Below are positions 10,306 to 18,832 of a stretch of 64,000 nucleotides of DNA, in pieces (positions within the stretch are counted from its first letter, which is position 1; the number at the start of each line of letters is the position of its first letter). The notes beneath the pieces were generated by a model. That model was given only the letters and a program-made list of their open reading frames with translations. It searched no databases and was not told the origin of the DNA. The stretch comes from an uncultured Sulfitobacter sp. (lineage in GTDB: Bacteria; Pseudomonadota; Alphaproteobacteria; Rhodobacterales; Rhodobacteraceae), in NCBI RefSeq assembly GCF_947499945.1, contig NZ_CANMQD010000001.1, positions 868,001-932,000 on the forward strand, given 5' to 3'. The translations under genes were made by a program, and so were the position numbers.

Positions 10306-10659
10306 ATGACACGAGATGAACTTAAAACCTTCTGCGCCTCCCTGCCCCAAGCCACCCATGTAGTCCAATGGGGCAATTCGGATGTGTATAAAGTAGGCGG
10401 TAAACTCTTTGCTGTACTCGGCATGGGCGGCACCTCCAACGCTGTGACATTCAAAGTCACCCACCTCGCCTACGAGCTTCTCTCCGACAGCCCCGGTCTA
10501 CGCCCCGCGCCTTATCTGGCCTCCCGCGGGATGAAATGGATACAGCAATACGACAAGCCTGGCCTCTCAGACGAGAGCCTCCGCGAGCACATCCACGCCT
10601 CTTATGACATGGCCATTGAGAAGCTTACCAAAAAGCTGCGCACCGAGCTTGACCTTTAA
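10306..10659 (+). CDS. MmcQ/YjbR family protein
   Basis: A 117-residue single-domain protein with the YjbR pattern: ELKTFCASLP at the N terminus, a WGNSDVYKVGGKLFAVLG core and an ASRGMKWIQQYD segment. The CyaY-like fold family is often annotated as DNA-binding but its job is unsettled. It is divergent from the DUF2161 gene (53-base gap) and is followed 6 bases later by double-hairpin element B. Confidence 0.85.
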   Translation: MTRDELKTFCASLPQATHVVQWGNSDVYKVGGKLFAVLGMGGTSNAVTFKVTHLAYELLSDSPGLRPAPYLASRGMKWIQQYDKPGLSDESLREHIHASYDMAIEKLTKKLRTELDL

Positions 10660-10665
10660 CGCCGC

Positions 10666-10711
10666 CAGACTTTCGCCAAAAGTTTGTGCACAAATCCTCC
10701 CAAAGGATTTG
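10666..10711 (+). repeat. 46-bp double-hairpin intergenic element, copy B
   Basis: The first hairpin is 10666-10686 (8 pairs including one G-T, 5-base loop), the spacer TGCA is 10687-10690, and the second hairpin is 10691-10711 (8 pairs, 5-base loop). It starts 6 bases after the YjbR stop codon and has exactly the 21 + 4 + 21 geometry of copies A and C, with clearly related bases in copy C. Confidence 0.75.
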
Positions 10712-10717
10712 CCCCCC

Positions 10718-10745
10718 GTGACACCGTCCCGCATCCTGCTATAAG
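10718..10745 (+). promoter_or_regulatory. candidate promoter of the Mn-pyrophosphatase gene
   Basis: A GTGACA box (10718-10723) and a TATAAG box (10740-10745) are separated by 16 bases, 37 bases before the start codon. Pattern match only. Confidence 0.4.
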
Positions 10746-10782
10746 GCGCACAAATTGACACACAGCTTGCAGGAGCGCCCCC

Positions 10783-11703
10783 ATGACCACCCTCGTTTTC
10801 GGCCACAAATCTCCAGACACTGACAGCACGGGCAGCCCCATTGTTTGGGCGTGGTATCTGTCCGAAATCATGGACACCCCTGCTAAACCTGTTCTGCTGG
10901 GAGAGCCGAATACCGAAGCGCTGTTCATGCTCGACCACTGGAACCTAGAGAAACCCGAAATCATCTCGGGGCTAGAGGCAGGTCAAGACGTCGTCATCGT
11001 CGACACCAACAACCCCGCCGAACTGCCCGACAACATCAACGACGCCAACATCACCGCCATCATCGATCACCACAAACTGGTTGGTGGTCTGGAAACAGCA
11101 GGCCCAATCCCAATCCGGATCGAACCCCTCGCCTGTACCGCCACAATCATGTGGAAGATGATCGGCAAAGACATGGCACAGATGCCGAACGACATCAAAG
11201 GCGCGATGCTTACCTGCATCCTCTCGGATACGCTCGAATTCCGCTCGCCGACCACAACGCAAGAAGACAAAGCCATCGCATGGTCACTGGCAGAAAGCCT
11301 CGACGTGAACATTTCCGACTACGCCGCACAAATGTTCGCTGCGAAATCAGATGTCTCTTCCTTCTCCGAGGCAGAACTGCTGCGCATGGATAGCAAAGAA
11401 TTCGAAGTAGACGGTAAAAAGCTCCGCGTTTCCGTGCTGGAAACCACCTCGCCTTCGGCCATACTGGACCGCAAGGATGCGCTCATGGCCGCCATGCCCG
11501 CCGTGGCCAGAGAAGACGGCGCAGATCAGGTTCTGCTCTTTGTGGTCGATATCCTCAACGAGGAATCCACCATGCTCATCCCCAATGATCTTACTAAAGC
11601 TGTGGCCGAAAAATCATTCGACGCCAAAGTGGAAGGCGACACCGTCGTTCTCCCCGGCATCATGAGCCGGAAAAAGCAGATCATCCCCTTCCTGAAGGCC
11701 TAA
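10783..11703 (+). CDS. ppaC: manganese-dependent (family II) inorganic pyrophosphatase
   Basis: This cytoplasmic enzyme hydrolyses pyrophosphate to phosphate and so drives biosynthetic reactions forward. The 306-residue protein has the DHH-family motifs: FGHKSPDTDS (residues 6-15), VDTNN (near 73) and IIDHHK (near residue 92), plus a C-terminal PGIMSRKKQIIP segment that binds substrate (SRKKQ). Length matches family II. An AGGAG site precedes ATG at 10783, and a strong terminator follows. Confidence 0.96.
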   Translation: MTTLVFGHKSPDTDSTGSPIVWAWYLSEIMDTPAKPVLLGEPNTEALFMLDHWNLEKPEIISGLEAGQDVVIVDTNNPAELPDNINDANITAIIDHHKLVGGLETAGPIPIRIEPLACTATIMWKMIGKDMAQMPNDIKGAMLTCILSDTLEFRSPTTTQEDKAIAWSLAESLDVNISDYAAQMFAAKSDVSSFSEAELLRMDSKEFEVDGKKLRVSVLETTSPSAILDRKDALMAAMPAVAREDGADQVLLFVVDILNEESTMLIPNDLTKAVAEKSFDAKVEGDTVVLPGIMSRKKQIIPFLKA

Positions 11704-11724
11704 TCCTCTTCCACACAACACCCT

Positions 11725-11757
11725 AAAAGGCCTCCTGCTCCAACAGGGGGCCTTTTT
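11725..11757 (+). terminator. rho-independent terminator after the pyrophosphatase gene
   Basis: A GC-rich stem (AAAAGGCC with GGCCTTTTT, plus an inner CCTG/CAGG pairing) ends in a run of five T. It starts 21 bases after the stop codon. Confidence 0.85.
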
Positions 11758-11774
11758 CACGTGCTGCCCACTGC

Positions 11775-11802
11775 TTGCATCCCCTGCCCACTCCGCTATC
11801 TC
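11775..11802 (+). promoter_or_regulatory. candidate promoter of the HAD-type hydrolase gene
   Basis: TTGCAT (11775-11780) and TATCTC (11797-11802) are separated by 16 bases and lie 28 bases before the start codon. The layout resembles the purEK and pyrophosphatase candidates. Confidence 0.35.
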
Positions 11803-11830
11803 AGCCCCAACAGATTAACAGGAGCCGCCC

Positions 11831-12703
11831 ATGACCCGCATCATCACCGCCCTTTCAGAAGTCTCCGCCGATTATGACGCACTCTTTGTCGATCTCTGGG
11901 GATGTGTGCACAATGGCGTGGCGGCCATGCCTGCGGCAGTCAAAGCCCTGCAAGACTACCGGAAAACAGGTGGCAAAGTTGTCCTTGTTACCAATTCCCC
12001 CCGCCCCCGCGCAGGCGTAGTCAAACAGCTCGCCCACTTCGGCGTGCCAACAGATGCGTACGACGCCATCGCCACCTCAGGCGATTCCGCCCGCTCCGCC
12101 ATGTACCGTGGTGTTGTGGGCACACAGGTCTGGCACTACGGCCCCGCCACCGACAGCCGCTTTTTCGACCCGCTCGACATTCTCGAAAACCCCGTCGAAA
12201 TTACCCGCGTTCCCTTGGCTGAGGCCACAGGCATCGTCTGCACAGGCCCATTTGACGCCGAAGCTGACCCCGAAACATGGCGCCCCGATCTGGAAATCGC
12301 GCTCGAATCAAATCTCAAACTCCTGTGCGCCAATCCTGACATCATCGTAGACCGTGGCGAGGTGCGCGAATGGTGCGCAGGTGCCGTGGCCAAAATGTAC
12401 ACCGAAATGGGCGGCACCAGCCTCTACTTTGGCAAACCCCATGCCCCCATCTATGACCTCGCCCGCCGCCGCCTGCACAAGCTCGGTAATGACATTCCCG
12501 ACCCCCGCATCCTCGCTATTGGCGACGGCATCGCAACGGACGTCAAAGGCGCCATAGATGAAGGCATTGATTCCCTCTTTATCTCTGGGGGCCTCGCCGC
12601 AGCAGAAACTAAAACTGTGACCCAACCCGACGCGGAGGCCCTAACTGTTTATCTTACTGCAGAAAATTCCACCCCACCCTTCACAATAGGTCACCTGCGC
12701 TGA
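11831..12703 (+). CDS. TIGR01459 family HAD-type phosphatase
   Basis: A 290-residue HAD superfamily IIA protein. Motif I is FVDLWGCVHNG (residues 18-28; the canonical second Asp is changed in this family, DxWG), motif II is VLVTNSPRP (near residue 55) and the C-terminal motif is AIGDGIATDVKGA with the metal-binding Asp. The family is common in alphaproteobacteria and its physiological substrate is not established. It has its own candidate promoter and a terminator behind the preceding gene. Confidence 0.85.
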   Translation: MTRIITALSEVSADYDALFVDLWGCVHNGVAAMPAAVKALQDYRKTGGKVVLVTNSPRPRAGVVKQLAHFGVPTDAYDAIATSGDSARSAMYRGVVGTQVWHYGPATDSRFFDPLDILENPVEITRVPLAEATGIVCTGPFDAEADPETWRPDLEIALESNLKLLCANPDIIVDRGEVREWCAGAVAKMYTEMGGTSLYFGKPHAPIYDLARRRLHKLGNDIPDPRILAIGDGIATDVKGAIDEGIDSLFISGGLAAAETKTVTQPDAEALTVYLTAENSTPPFTIGHLR

Positions 12704-12793
12704 CGTAAATAATGCTTGCCTTTCTGCGCTTGCGAAGTAATTAAGTTCCAACAACGGCGTCTGAGTCGTACTTTTATTACCAAGAGGGCAAAC

Positions 12794-13237
12794 ATGTTGG
12801 ACAATCTTCCGCGCGGCACCATCGTCATCGAAGACATCGAAATCGGCATGTTCCGCTACCTGCGCAAACAGGTCACGGATGAGGATATCGAGATGTTTGC
12901 CACCATCTCGACCGACCGCAACCCCGTCCACCTCGACGACGATTACGCCCAAGACACGATATTTCAGGGTCGTATCGCCCATGGCATGCTGACGGCTGGT
13001 CTGATCTCTGCTGTCATCGGCGAGCAACTCCCGGGTCACGGCACCGTCTACCTCGGCCAAACGATGAAGTTTCTCCGTCCCGTGCGCCCCGGCGATACCG
13101 TCTATGCCGAGGTAAAAGTCACCGACATAGATCCCGCCAAACGCATCGTAAAAATGGACTGCCATTGTTCCGTAGATGGAAAAAAGGTTCTCGTTGGCGA
13201 AGCCACTGTTCTGGCCCCCTCGCGCAAGTTCGACTGA
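12794..13237 (+). CDS. MaoC family (R)-specific enoyl-CoA hydratase-like protein
   Basis: A 147-residue hot-dog fold protein with the hydratase-2 motif: DRNPVHLDDDYAQ followed by FQGRIAHGML (residues 36-64), in which Asp and His act on the enoyl-CoA. MaoC-like hydratases add water to trans-2-enoyl-CoA and can feed PHA or fatty-acid pathways; substrate length is unknown. ATG at 12794 with an AGAGGGC site is preferred over an upstream in-frame codon at 12716. Confidence 0.88.
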   Translation: MLDNLPRGTIVIEDIEIGMFRYLRKQVTDEDIEMFATISTDRNPVHLDDDYAQDTIFQGRIAHGMLTAGLISAVIGEQLPGHGTVYLGQTMKFLRPVRPGDTVYAEVKVTDIDPAKRIVKMDCHCSVDGKKVLVGEATVLAPSRKFD

Positions 13238-13285
13238 CCCTACCCTACCGTGCACGGCACGACTGTCTAGCCTTGCACCAAACGC

Positions 13286-13311
13286 CATAGGCGGCTACCA
13301 AACCGCCTATG
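13286..13311 (+). promoter_or_regulatory. 9-bp palindrome whose right arm contains the ribF start codon
   Basis: CATAGGCGG (13286-13294) and CCGCCTATG (13303-13311) are exact inverted repeats around an 8-base loop. The last three bases of the right arm are the ribF ATG (13309-13311). As RNA this hairpin would bury the start codon and the usual ribosome-binding region, where no Shine-Dalgarno-like sequence is visible. A protein operator is the other option. Confidence 0.6.
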
Positions 13312-14241
13312 CGGATCATATCAGACTATCAATTTATAGAAGACATAGATCGCGGCGCCACAGCTGCGATTGGCAACTTCGACGGCGTTCACCTCGGCCA
13401 CCTCTCTGTGATTGACATGGCACGCAACGCCGCCCCCAATGCGCCCCTTGGGATCGTCACCTTCGATCCGCACCCCCGCGAATACTTCGCACCCAAAGCG
13501 CCTCCATTCAGGCTGATGAGCAGCGCCGCCCGCGCCTCCCGCCTCGCAAAAGTGGGCGTAGAGCGGCTCTACCAACTCCCGTTCAACACGGCCCTTGCCT
13601 CCCTTACCCCCTTCGATTTCGCGGACAAAGTCCTGCACCAAGGTCTCGGTCTGCACCATGTCGTCGTGGGAGCCGACTTCTGCTTTGGACAAGGCCGCAA
13701 AGGCACCGCCGCCGACCTGCAATCCTTTGGTGAAGACCTTGGCTTTGGCGTCACTATCGCCCCGCTGATGGCGCAAACCGATCAAACCATCTCCTCCACC
13801 GCCATCCGCACGGCGCTGTCAGAAGCTCGCCCTCGTGACGCCGCCGCCATGCTTGGCCATTGGCACCGAATTGAAGGGCCTGTGATCGGCGGGGAGCAGC
13901 GCGGCCGCGAACTCGGCTACCCGACGGCCAACATGTCCATCGACGGCCTGCACCCGCCCGCCTTCGGCGTCTACGCTGTACTCGCCGACGTGCTTGAGGG
14001 CCCCCACAAAGGCAGCTACCACGGCGTCGCTTCTATGGGTGTGCGCCCGATGTTCGGCGAAAACAAACCAAACTTGGAAACCTTTATTTTCGATTTCAAA
14101 GGGGACCTCTACGGCACCCCCATCTCCATCGCCCTCGTCGAACACCTGCGCGGCGAGGAAAAATTTAACAGCCTCGAGTCGCTCATCACCCAAATGGATG
14201 CCGACAGCGCCCGCGCTCGTGCCATTCTGACCTCCCTATGA
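13309..14241 (+). CDS. ribF: bifunctional riboflavin kinase/FAD synthetase RibF
   Basis: RibF phosphorylates riboflavin to FMN and adenylylates FMN to FAD. In the 310-residue protein the N-terminal FAD synthetase domain has GNFDGVHLGH (residues 22-31) and an SSTAIRTAL segment; the C-terminal flavokinase domain has GRELGYPTAN and a segment ending in YHGVASMGVRP. It is the first of three tightly packed genes: its stop overlaps the ycgN-like start by 4 bases. The start codon lies in a perfect hairpin and has no clear ribosome-binding site, which suggests control at translation. Confidence 0.96.
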   Translation: MRIISDYQFIEDIDRGATAAIGNFDGVHLGHLSVIDMARNAAPNAPLGIVTFDPHPREYFAPKAPPFRLMSSAARASRLAKVGVERLYQLPFNTALASLTPFDFADKVLHQGLGLHHVVVGADFCFGQGRKGTAADLQSFGEDLGFGVTIAPLMAQTDQTISSTAIRTALSEARPRDAAAMLGHWHRIEGPVIGGEQRGRELGYPTANMSIDGLHPPAFGVYAVLADVLEGPHKGSYHGVASMGVRPMFGENKPNLETFIFDFKGDLYGTPISIALVEHLRGEEKFNSLESLITQMDADSARARAILTSL

Positions 14242-14732
14242 CCGATCCTAAACGCCCCAGCAGCGAAGACACAATCGACCGCCACGGCCTCAGCCCCAAA
14301 TTTTGGGAACGCAAGCCGCTCAAGTCGCTAAACAAAAAAGAATGGGAAGCACTGTGCGACGGTTGCGGAAAATGCTGCCTGAACAAGCTTGAGGACGAAG
14401 ACACAGGCGAAGTCGCCCTCACAAAAGTCGCCTGCCGCCTGCTCGACGATGCCACATGTCATTGCGCCCAATACGATATCCGCCACCAGTTTGTGCCCGA
14501 TTGCATCGTGATGACCCCGGAAAACATCGATGACCATGCCTATTGGATGCCCCAAACCTGCGCATATCGCCTGTTGTGGAAGGGAAAGCCCCTTCCCGAA
14601 TGGCACCCCCTGATTTCTGGCACCCAAGAGAGTGTACACGCCGCTGGCGTTTCCATGCGGGGCCGTACGGTCAGTGAATGGGAAACTGCATTTGAAGAGT
14701 GGGAAGACCACATCATCGAGGAGCCTACCTGA
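14238..14732 (+). CDS. YcgN family cysteine-cluster protein (UPF0260)
   Basis: A 164-residue protein with a Cys cluster CDGCGKCC (residues 40-47) and further cysteines in the next 50 residues (ACRLL, CHCAQY, PDC), a pattern of the YcgN/UPF0260 family thought to bind metal. Function is not known. It overlaps ribF by the 4-base ATGA and its TGA stop directly abuts the aldolase start, so the three genes are probably one operon. Confidence 0.88.
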   Translation: MTDPKRPSSEDTIDRHGLSPKFWERKPLKSLNKKEWEALCDGCGKCCLNKLEDEDTGEVALTKVACRLLDDATCHCAQYDIRHQFVPDCIVMTPENIDDHAYWMPQTCAYRLLWKGKPLPEWHPLISGTQESVHAAGVSMRGRTVSEWETAFEEWEDHIIEEPT

Positions 14733-15770
14733 ATGTTCTTTGCATCCGATAATTCCGGCATCATCCATCCGAACATCATGCAAGCCATGGTCGACGCCAA
14801 CGCAGGCTACGCCATGCCCTACGGCAACGATGACATCATGGAAGGCGTGCGCGCCAGCATCCGCGAGATATTCGAAGCGCCAGACGCTGCCGTTTACCTC
14901 GTGGCCACTGGCACGGCGGCCAATGTCCTCGCACTCGCCTGTTACACCCAGCCATGGCAAACCATCTTCTGCGCCCAATACAGCCACATCGAGGAAGACG
15001 AATGTAACGCCCCTGAATTCTACGCAGGCGGCGCTAAACTCACTCTGATCCCTACTAAAAACAAGATGACGCCCGAAGGACTCGCCAAGGCAATCGCCCA
15101 TCGCGCAGGCGGCAGCGTTCACATGGCGCAATCAGGCGCTGTCTCCATCACCCAAGCTACTGAATTCGGCTCGGTCCACAGCCTCGCAGAAATCCGCGCC
15201 CTAACAGCTGTGGCAAAGGACACAAACCTCCCCGTACACCTTGATGGCGCACGCTTTGCCAATGCAATTGTCGCCCTAAATTGCACCGCAGCCGAGATGA
15301 CATGGAAATCAGGTGTCGACGTGGTCAGCTTTGGCGGTACGAAAAACGGCTGCGCTGGCGTCGAAGCAGTCGTCTTTTTCGATCCTTCCAAGGCCGAGGA
15401 GTTCGAATACCGCCGAAAACGTGGTGCGCATCTCTTCTCCAAACACCGCTATCTCAGCGCCCAAATGGCAGGCTACCTCAAGGACGGCCTCTGGACCGAC
15501 ATGGCCCGCAAAGCCAACGCAAACTGCGCCCGTCTCACCGCTGGCCTACGCGCAAATGGTGCGAAATTCCTGCACGAGCCTGACGCGAATATGATCTTTG
15601 CCAGCTTCCCCCGCGCTGTGCATCAAAAACTGCAAAAGGCTGGGGCAAAATACTATGTCCTCGACGGGGATGTAACGACTGGACCTGCCGACGAACACCT
15701 CGCCTGCCGCCTCGTCTGTGACTGGGCAATGACCGACGATCTGATCGACCAGTTCCTAAATTATTTCTAA
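14733..15770 (+). CDS. ltaE: low-specificity L-threonine aldolase
   Basis: This PLP enzyme splits L-threonine or allo-threonine to glycine and acetaldehyde. The 345-residue fold type I protein has the start FASDNSGIIHPNI, a VHLDGARFANA segment (PLP-ring aspartate) and SFGGTKNG with the Schiff-base lysine near residue 204. ATG follows the previous stop codon with no gap. It converges with the hydrolase gene at 15767 (4-base tail overlap). Confidence 0.93.
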   Translation: MFFASDNSGIIHPNIMQAMVDANAGYAMPYGNDDIMEGVRASIREIFEAPDAAVYLVATGTAANVLALACYTQPWQTIFCAQYSHIEEDECNAPEFYAGGAKLTLIPTKNKMTPEGLAKAIAHRAGGSVHMAQSGAVSITQATEFGSVHSLAEIRALTAVAKDTNLPVHLDGARFANAIVALNCTAAEMTWKSGVDVVSFGGTKNGCAGVEAVVFFDPSKAEEFEYRRKRGAHLFSKHRYLSAQMAGYLKDGLWTDMARKANANCARLTAGLRANGAKFLHEPDANMIFASFPRAVHQKLQKAGAKYYVLDGDVTTGPADEHLACRLVCDWAMTDDLIDQFLNYF

Positions 15771-16555
15771 CTCCGCGCCAGTAACGCCCGCACAGGCGCC
15801 GCCACGGCATCAGGATGCGTCACAGGCAGCATATGCCCCGCACCATTGATGATGACTCGCTCCGCATCAGGCAGGCGTTTTTCCAGCGATATAGCGACTT
15901 TAGCGCTCATTGGCGGCGATTGATCGCCCTCGATCATCACTGTGGGCATCGCCGCCCGCGCCATACGCCCCGGCTCCAACAACCCCGCACTGTCATGATG
16001 CAAAAACGCGCCGCTGGCAGGCACATAATGCACCAACCGCGCCATATGGTCCTGCATCCGTTCGGGCAGTGTCTCCCATGGCGTGCCATCGCCCCAATCG
16101 CGGTTGAACACCCGCGCGGCCTCCCGCTCGTCTCCACTCGCAAAAGCCGCATTAAGCGGCTCGCTCGCCCGCTGATGCGCGACCAACAGCTCAGGATCAT
16201 CCTGAATGGCGGCAGCAAAATAAACAGGCTCGATCATCGTCAAACTGCGGACCAGTTCGGGGCTTTCCACCGCGATGCGCAACGCAACTGTGGCACCGAA
16301 CGAATGACCCATTAAATCCATTGGCTCGGTGATCAGCGCCCGCGCCATATCCGTGGCCACATCATGCACGTTGCCCTTACGGTCCCAAACGCCCGACTTG
16401 CCATGGCTCGGCAAATCAAACGCCAACAGGCTCAGATCATCCTTGAGTGCGGCGGCCAAACCGCGCCACGCCCCCACATGACCAAGGGTGCAATGGATGG
16501 CGAGGGCACGGCGCGCCGCCCCCTCGTATAGATGTGTATGCGTATGTAGAATCAC
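15767..16555 (-). CDS. alpha/beta hydrolase
   Basis: A 262-residue cytoplasmic hydrolase with a GHSFGA nucleophile elbow (serine near residue 85), a DLPSHGKSG segment and a terminal NGAGHMLPVTHP segment carrying the catalytic His. The substrate is unknown. It begins with GTG at 16555, and the GTGA overlaps the stop of the upstream isomerase gene by 4 bases, so translation is probably coupled. The pairing with a 2-hydroxychromene-2-carboxylate isomerase-like protein hints at aromatic or glutathione chemistry, but that is inference. Confidence 0.85.
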   Translation of the reverse strand: MILHTHTHLYEGAARRALAIHCTLGHVGAWRGLAAALKDDLSLLAFDLPSHGKSGVWDRKGNVHDVATDMARALITEPMDLMGHSFGATVALRIAVESPELVRSLTMIEPVYFAAAIQDDPELLVAHQRASEPLNAAFASGDEREAARVFNRDWGDGTPWETLPERMQDHMARLVHYVPASGAFLHHDSAGLLEPGRMARAAMPTVMIEGDQSPPMSAKVAISLEKRLPDAERVIINGAGHMLPVTHPDAVAAPVRALLARS

Positions 16556-17148
16556 AGCTTTCCTTGCAATAAAAGATCAATATCAGCAATCCGGTCCTGC
16601 CCCCAGAACCGCTGCTCCCCAACGACATAGAACGGCGCACCAAATACGCCAGCATCCACAGCATCTTCCAGATTGCGGGCATACGTCTCGGCGCCTTGCA
16701 ATAATCCACTATCGGCGAGTGCAGGATCAAACCCCGCCTCAACCAAACAGGCGCGGATCACATCATCCTGCGCGAGATCTTTCTCCTCGGCCCAACAGGC
16801 ACGCGTCATGGCATGCGCCAACAACCCCAAATCACCGCCCCCCACATTCTGCGCCGCGATAAAAGCATAAGAGGCGGGTGCGCCATTGGTCGGCCAATGC
16901 GCAGGCTTCAGGTTAAATGCCATTCCCAGCTTTTTCGCCTGACGCGGCAACTCCTGCGCACGGTATTCAATCCGGCTGATATGGCGGTCTTTGGGCGGAA
17001 CACCACCAGTGCGCCCGAATCCCTGAATGATGTCGAACGGCTTATAGTTGATCTTGGCACCATGCTTTGCCGCCACCTCCTCCAACCGCGTCCCCGCAAG
17101 GTAGCAATAGGGTGACAACACCGCGAAATAATAATCAATCTGGGTCAT
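16552..17148 (-). CDS. 2-hydroxychromene-2-carboxylate isomerase family protein (DsbA-like fold)
   Basis: The 198-residue protein has the kappa-GST/DsbA-like pattern of this family: DYYFAVLSPYCYL at the N terminus (catalytic-type serine near residue 12), KPAHWPTNGAPASY in the middle and GVFGAPFYVVGEQRFWGQDR near the C terminus. In naphthalene degraders the enzyme is glutathione-dependent (NahD); in Roseobacters the substrate is usually unknown. It is the first gene of a two-gene unit with the downstream hydrolase. Confidence 0.88.
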   Translation of the reverse strand: MTQIDYYFAVLSPYCYLAGTRLEEVAAKHGAKINYKPFDIIQGFGRTGGVPPKDRHISRIEYRAQELPRQAKKLGMAFNLKPAHWPTNGAPASYAFIAAQNVGGGDLGLLAHAMTRACWAEEKDLAQDDVIRACLVEAGFDPALADSGLLQGAETYARNLEDAVDAGVFGAPFYVVGEQRFWGQDRIADIDLLLQGKL

Positions 17149-17249
17149 TTGGGGCTCCTCTTAGGCCTGTGCGCTTTGCCTAACCCTAGGCACATGTTAC
17201 CCCCTGTTCCAGAGACGATTCTGTCTGCCGCTGCCACCGGAGCCTTCCC

Positions 17250-18269
17250 ATGCGACACACCCCCGAGCCGAAACTTATTTCAGGCAACGCTAACTTGCCT
17301 CTCGCAAAAGCCATCGCACGGCGGATGTCCCTGCACCGCGGCGTGAACGTCGATCTGGTCGACACGCGGGTAGAACGGTTTAACGATGGCGAGATTTTCG
17401 TCGAGGTCTTCGAGAACGTGCGCGGCGAGGATATGTTTATCATCCAGCCGACCTCGAACCCCGCAAATGACAACCTGATGGAGCTGCTGATCATGGCCGA
17501 TGCCCTGCGCCGCTCCTCGGCGCAGCGTGTGACTGCGGTACTGCCCTACTTCGGCTATGCCCGTCAGGACCGCCGCACAAAGGCCCGCACACCCATCACT
17601 GCCAAACTGGTCGCCAACATGATGGTCGGTACAGGGATCGAGCGTATCCTGACAATGGACCTGCACGCCGCGCAGATTCAGGGCTTCTTCGACATTCCCG
17701 TGGATAACCTCTATGCCTCCCCCGTCTTTGCGCTGGACATCAAACACGCGTTCAAAGACCAGATGGAAGATCTGCTGATCATCTCTCCCGACGTAGGCGG
17801 CGTGGCGCGCGCGCGTGAGCTGGCCAAGCGACTGAACGCCCCCCTCGCGATCGTCGATAAACGCCGCGAAAAGGCTGGTGAAGTCTCCGAAATGACAGTG
17901 ATCGGGAACGTGACTGGCAAAACCTGCCTCATCATCGACGACATCTGCGACACCGCAGGTACGCTCTGCAAAGCCGCCGAAGTGTTGATGGAAAACGGCG
18001 CCAAAGAGGTCCACGCCTATATTTCACACGGCGTGATGTCCGGCCCTGCGGTAGAGCGTGTCACAAACTCCGTGATGAAATCGCTGGTCCTTACCGACAG
18101 CATTCAACCGTCAGAAGCCGTGAAGAACGCCCCAAACATCCGCATCGTGCCAACTGCTCCGATTTTCGCTCAGGCGATACTGAATATCTGGAACGGCACA
18201 TCCGTGTCTTCCCTGTTCGAGCAGGACACCCTTGGCCCAATCTACGACGGCATGTACACCGATGGCTAA
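17250..18269 (+). CDS. prs: ribose-phosphate diphosphokinase
   Basis: Prs makes PRPP from ribose 5-phosphate and ATP for purine, pyrimidine, histidine and NAD synthesis. The 339-residue protein is slightly longer than most bacterial forms. It has the FNDGEIFVEV loop, the PYFGYARQDRR flexible ATP loop, the DLHAAQIQGFF segment and the PRPP-binding LIIDDICDTAGT motif. No coupling with neighbours is seen; a hairpin lies 41 bases downstream. Confidence 0.97.
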   Translation: MRHTPEPKLISGNANLPLAKAIARRMSLHRGVNVDLVDTRVERFNDGEIFVEVFENVRGEDMFIIQPTSNPANDNLMELLIMADALRRSSAQRVTAVLPYFGYARQDRRTKARTPITAKLVANMMVGTGIERILTMDLHAAQIQGFFDIPVDNLYASPVFALDIKHAFKDQMEDLLIISPDVGGVARARELAKRLNAPLAIVDKRREKAGEVSEMTVIGNVTGKTCLIIDDICDTAGTLCKAAEVLMENGAKEVHAYISHGVMSGPAVERVTNSVMKSLVLTDSIQPSEAVKNAPNIRIVPTAPIFAQAILNIWNGTSVSSLFEQDTLGPIYDGMYTDG

Positions 18270-18309
18270 GAGCTGACCCTTTTTCTCTATTTTGACTATA
18301 AACTAAAAT

Positions 18310-18333
18310 GATCTCTCCCCTTTGGGAGAGGTC
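18310..18333 (-). terminator. hairpin between prs and the H-type lectin gene
   Basis: Ten pairs (arms 18310-18319 and 18324-18333, 4-base loop CTTT) lie in the gap between two convergent genes. Read on the minus strand it is followed by ATTTTAGTTT, so it fits a terminator for the lectin gene; it may also stop prs transcription. Confidence 0.55.
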
Positions 18334-18358
18334 AAACCGCAAGCTGCCTCCGGCGCTA

Positions 18359-18709
18359 TCAGCCCACATCCCAAGCATCAGAATCCTCAAGCTCGCCCAT
18401 GGCCGTCCATGATATGCGGATACGCGCGACTTTGGTGTCCCCCCATGTGCGGAAGACCATATCGAAACCCTTTTCGGTCACAGCTTCCGCCGTCACATCC
18501 GCACGCAACACAGTCCCCGCATCCATATCCCACAAGGATATCGACAGTTGGACATTTGGAACACTGAGATACTTCTCCGAGAACTTGATCCGCCGCCGCC
18601 GTTCACGCTGACCACGGCCTGTCCACATCTCGCCACCGTCCTCGAAATCCTCGAACAGAACTTCGTCACCGCTGTCTATGCCAACGATCAAACTGCGCAG
18701 CTTCTTCAT
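18359..18709 (-). CDS. H-type lectin domain protein
   Basis: A 116-residue protein. The C-terminal two-thirds fit the H-type lectin beta-sandwich known from snail agglutinin and DiscI: FSEKYLSVPNVQLSISLWDMD followed by AEAVTEKGFDMVFRTWGDTKVARIRISWTAMG. There is no signal peptide, so it is probably cytoplasmic or leaves by another route. Start ATG at 18709 has an AGGAAG site. It is on the same strand as the atp operon but is separated from atpC by a terminator. Ligand and role are unknown. Confidence 0.7.
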   Translation of the reverse strand: MKKLRSLIVGIDSGDEVLFEDFEDGGEMWTGRGQRERRRRIKFSEKYLSVPNVQLSISLWDMDAGTVLRADVTAEAVTEKGFDMVFRTWGDTKVARIRISWTAMGELEDSDAWDVG

Positions 18710-18783
18710 AGGGGTCTTCCTGTCTTGATTTGAGCGGACCTAATACACCTGATTTATGGCATAATCACGACATGGGTAAACGC

Positions 18784-18811
18784 AAAAGGCCCCACACAAT
18801 GGCGGGGCCTT
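18784..18811 (-). terminator. terminator of the atpHAGDC operon
   Basis: An 8-bp perfect GC-rich stem (arms 18786-18793 and 18804-18811, 10-base loop) is followed on the minus strand by TTTTG. It begins 22 bases after the atpC stop. Confidence 0.75.
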
Positions 18812-18832
18812 CCGTAACGTGTTGAAATGGGA

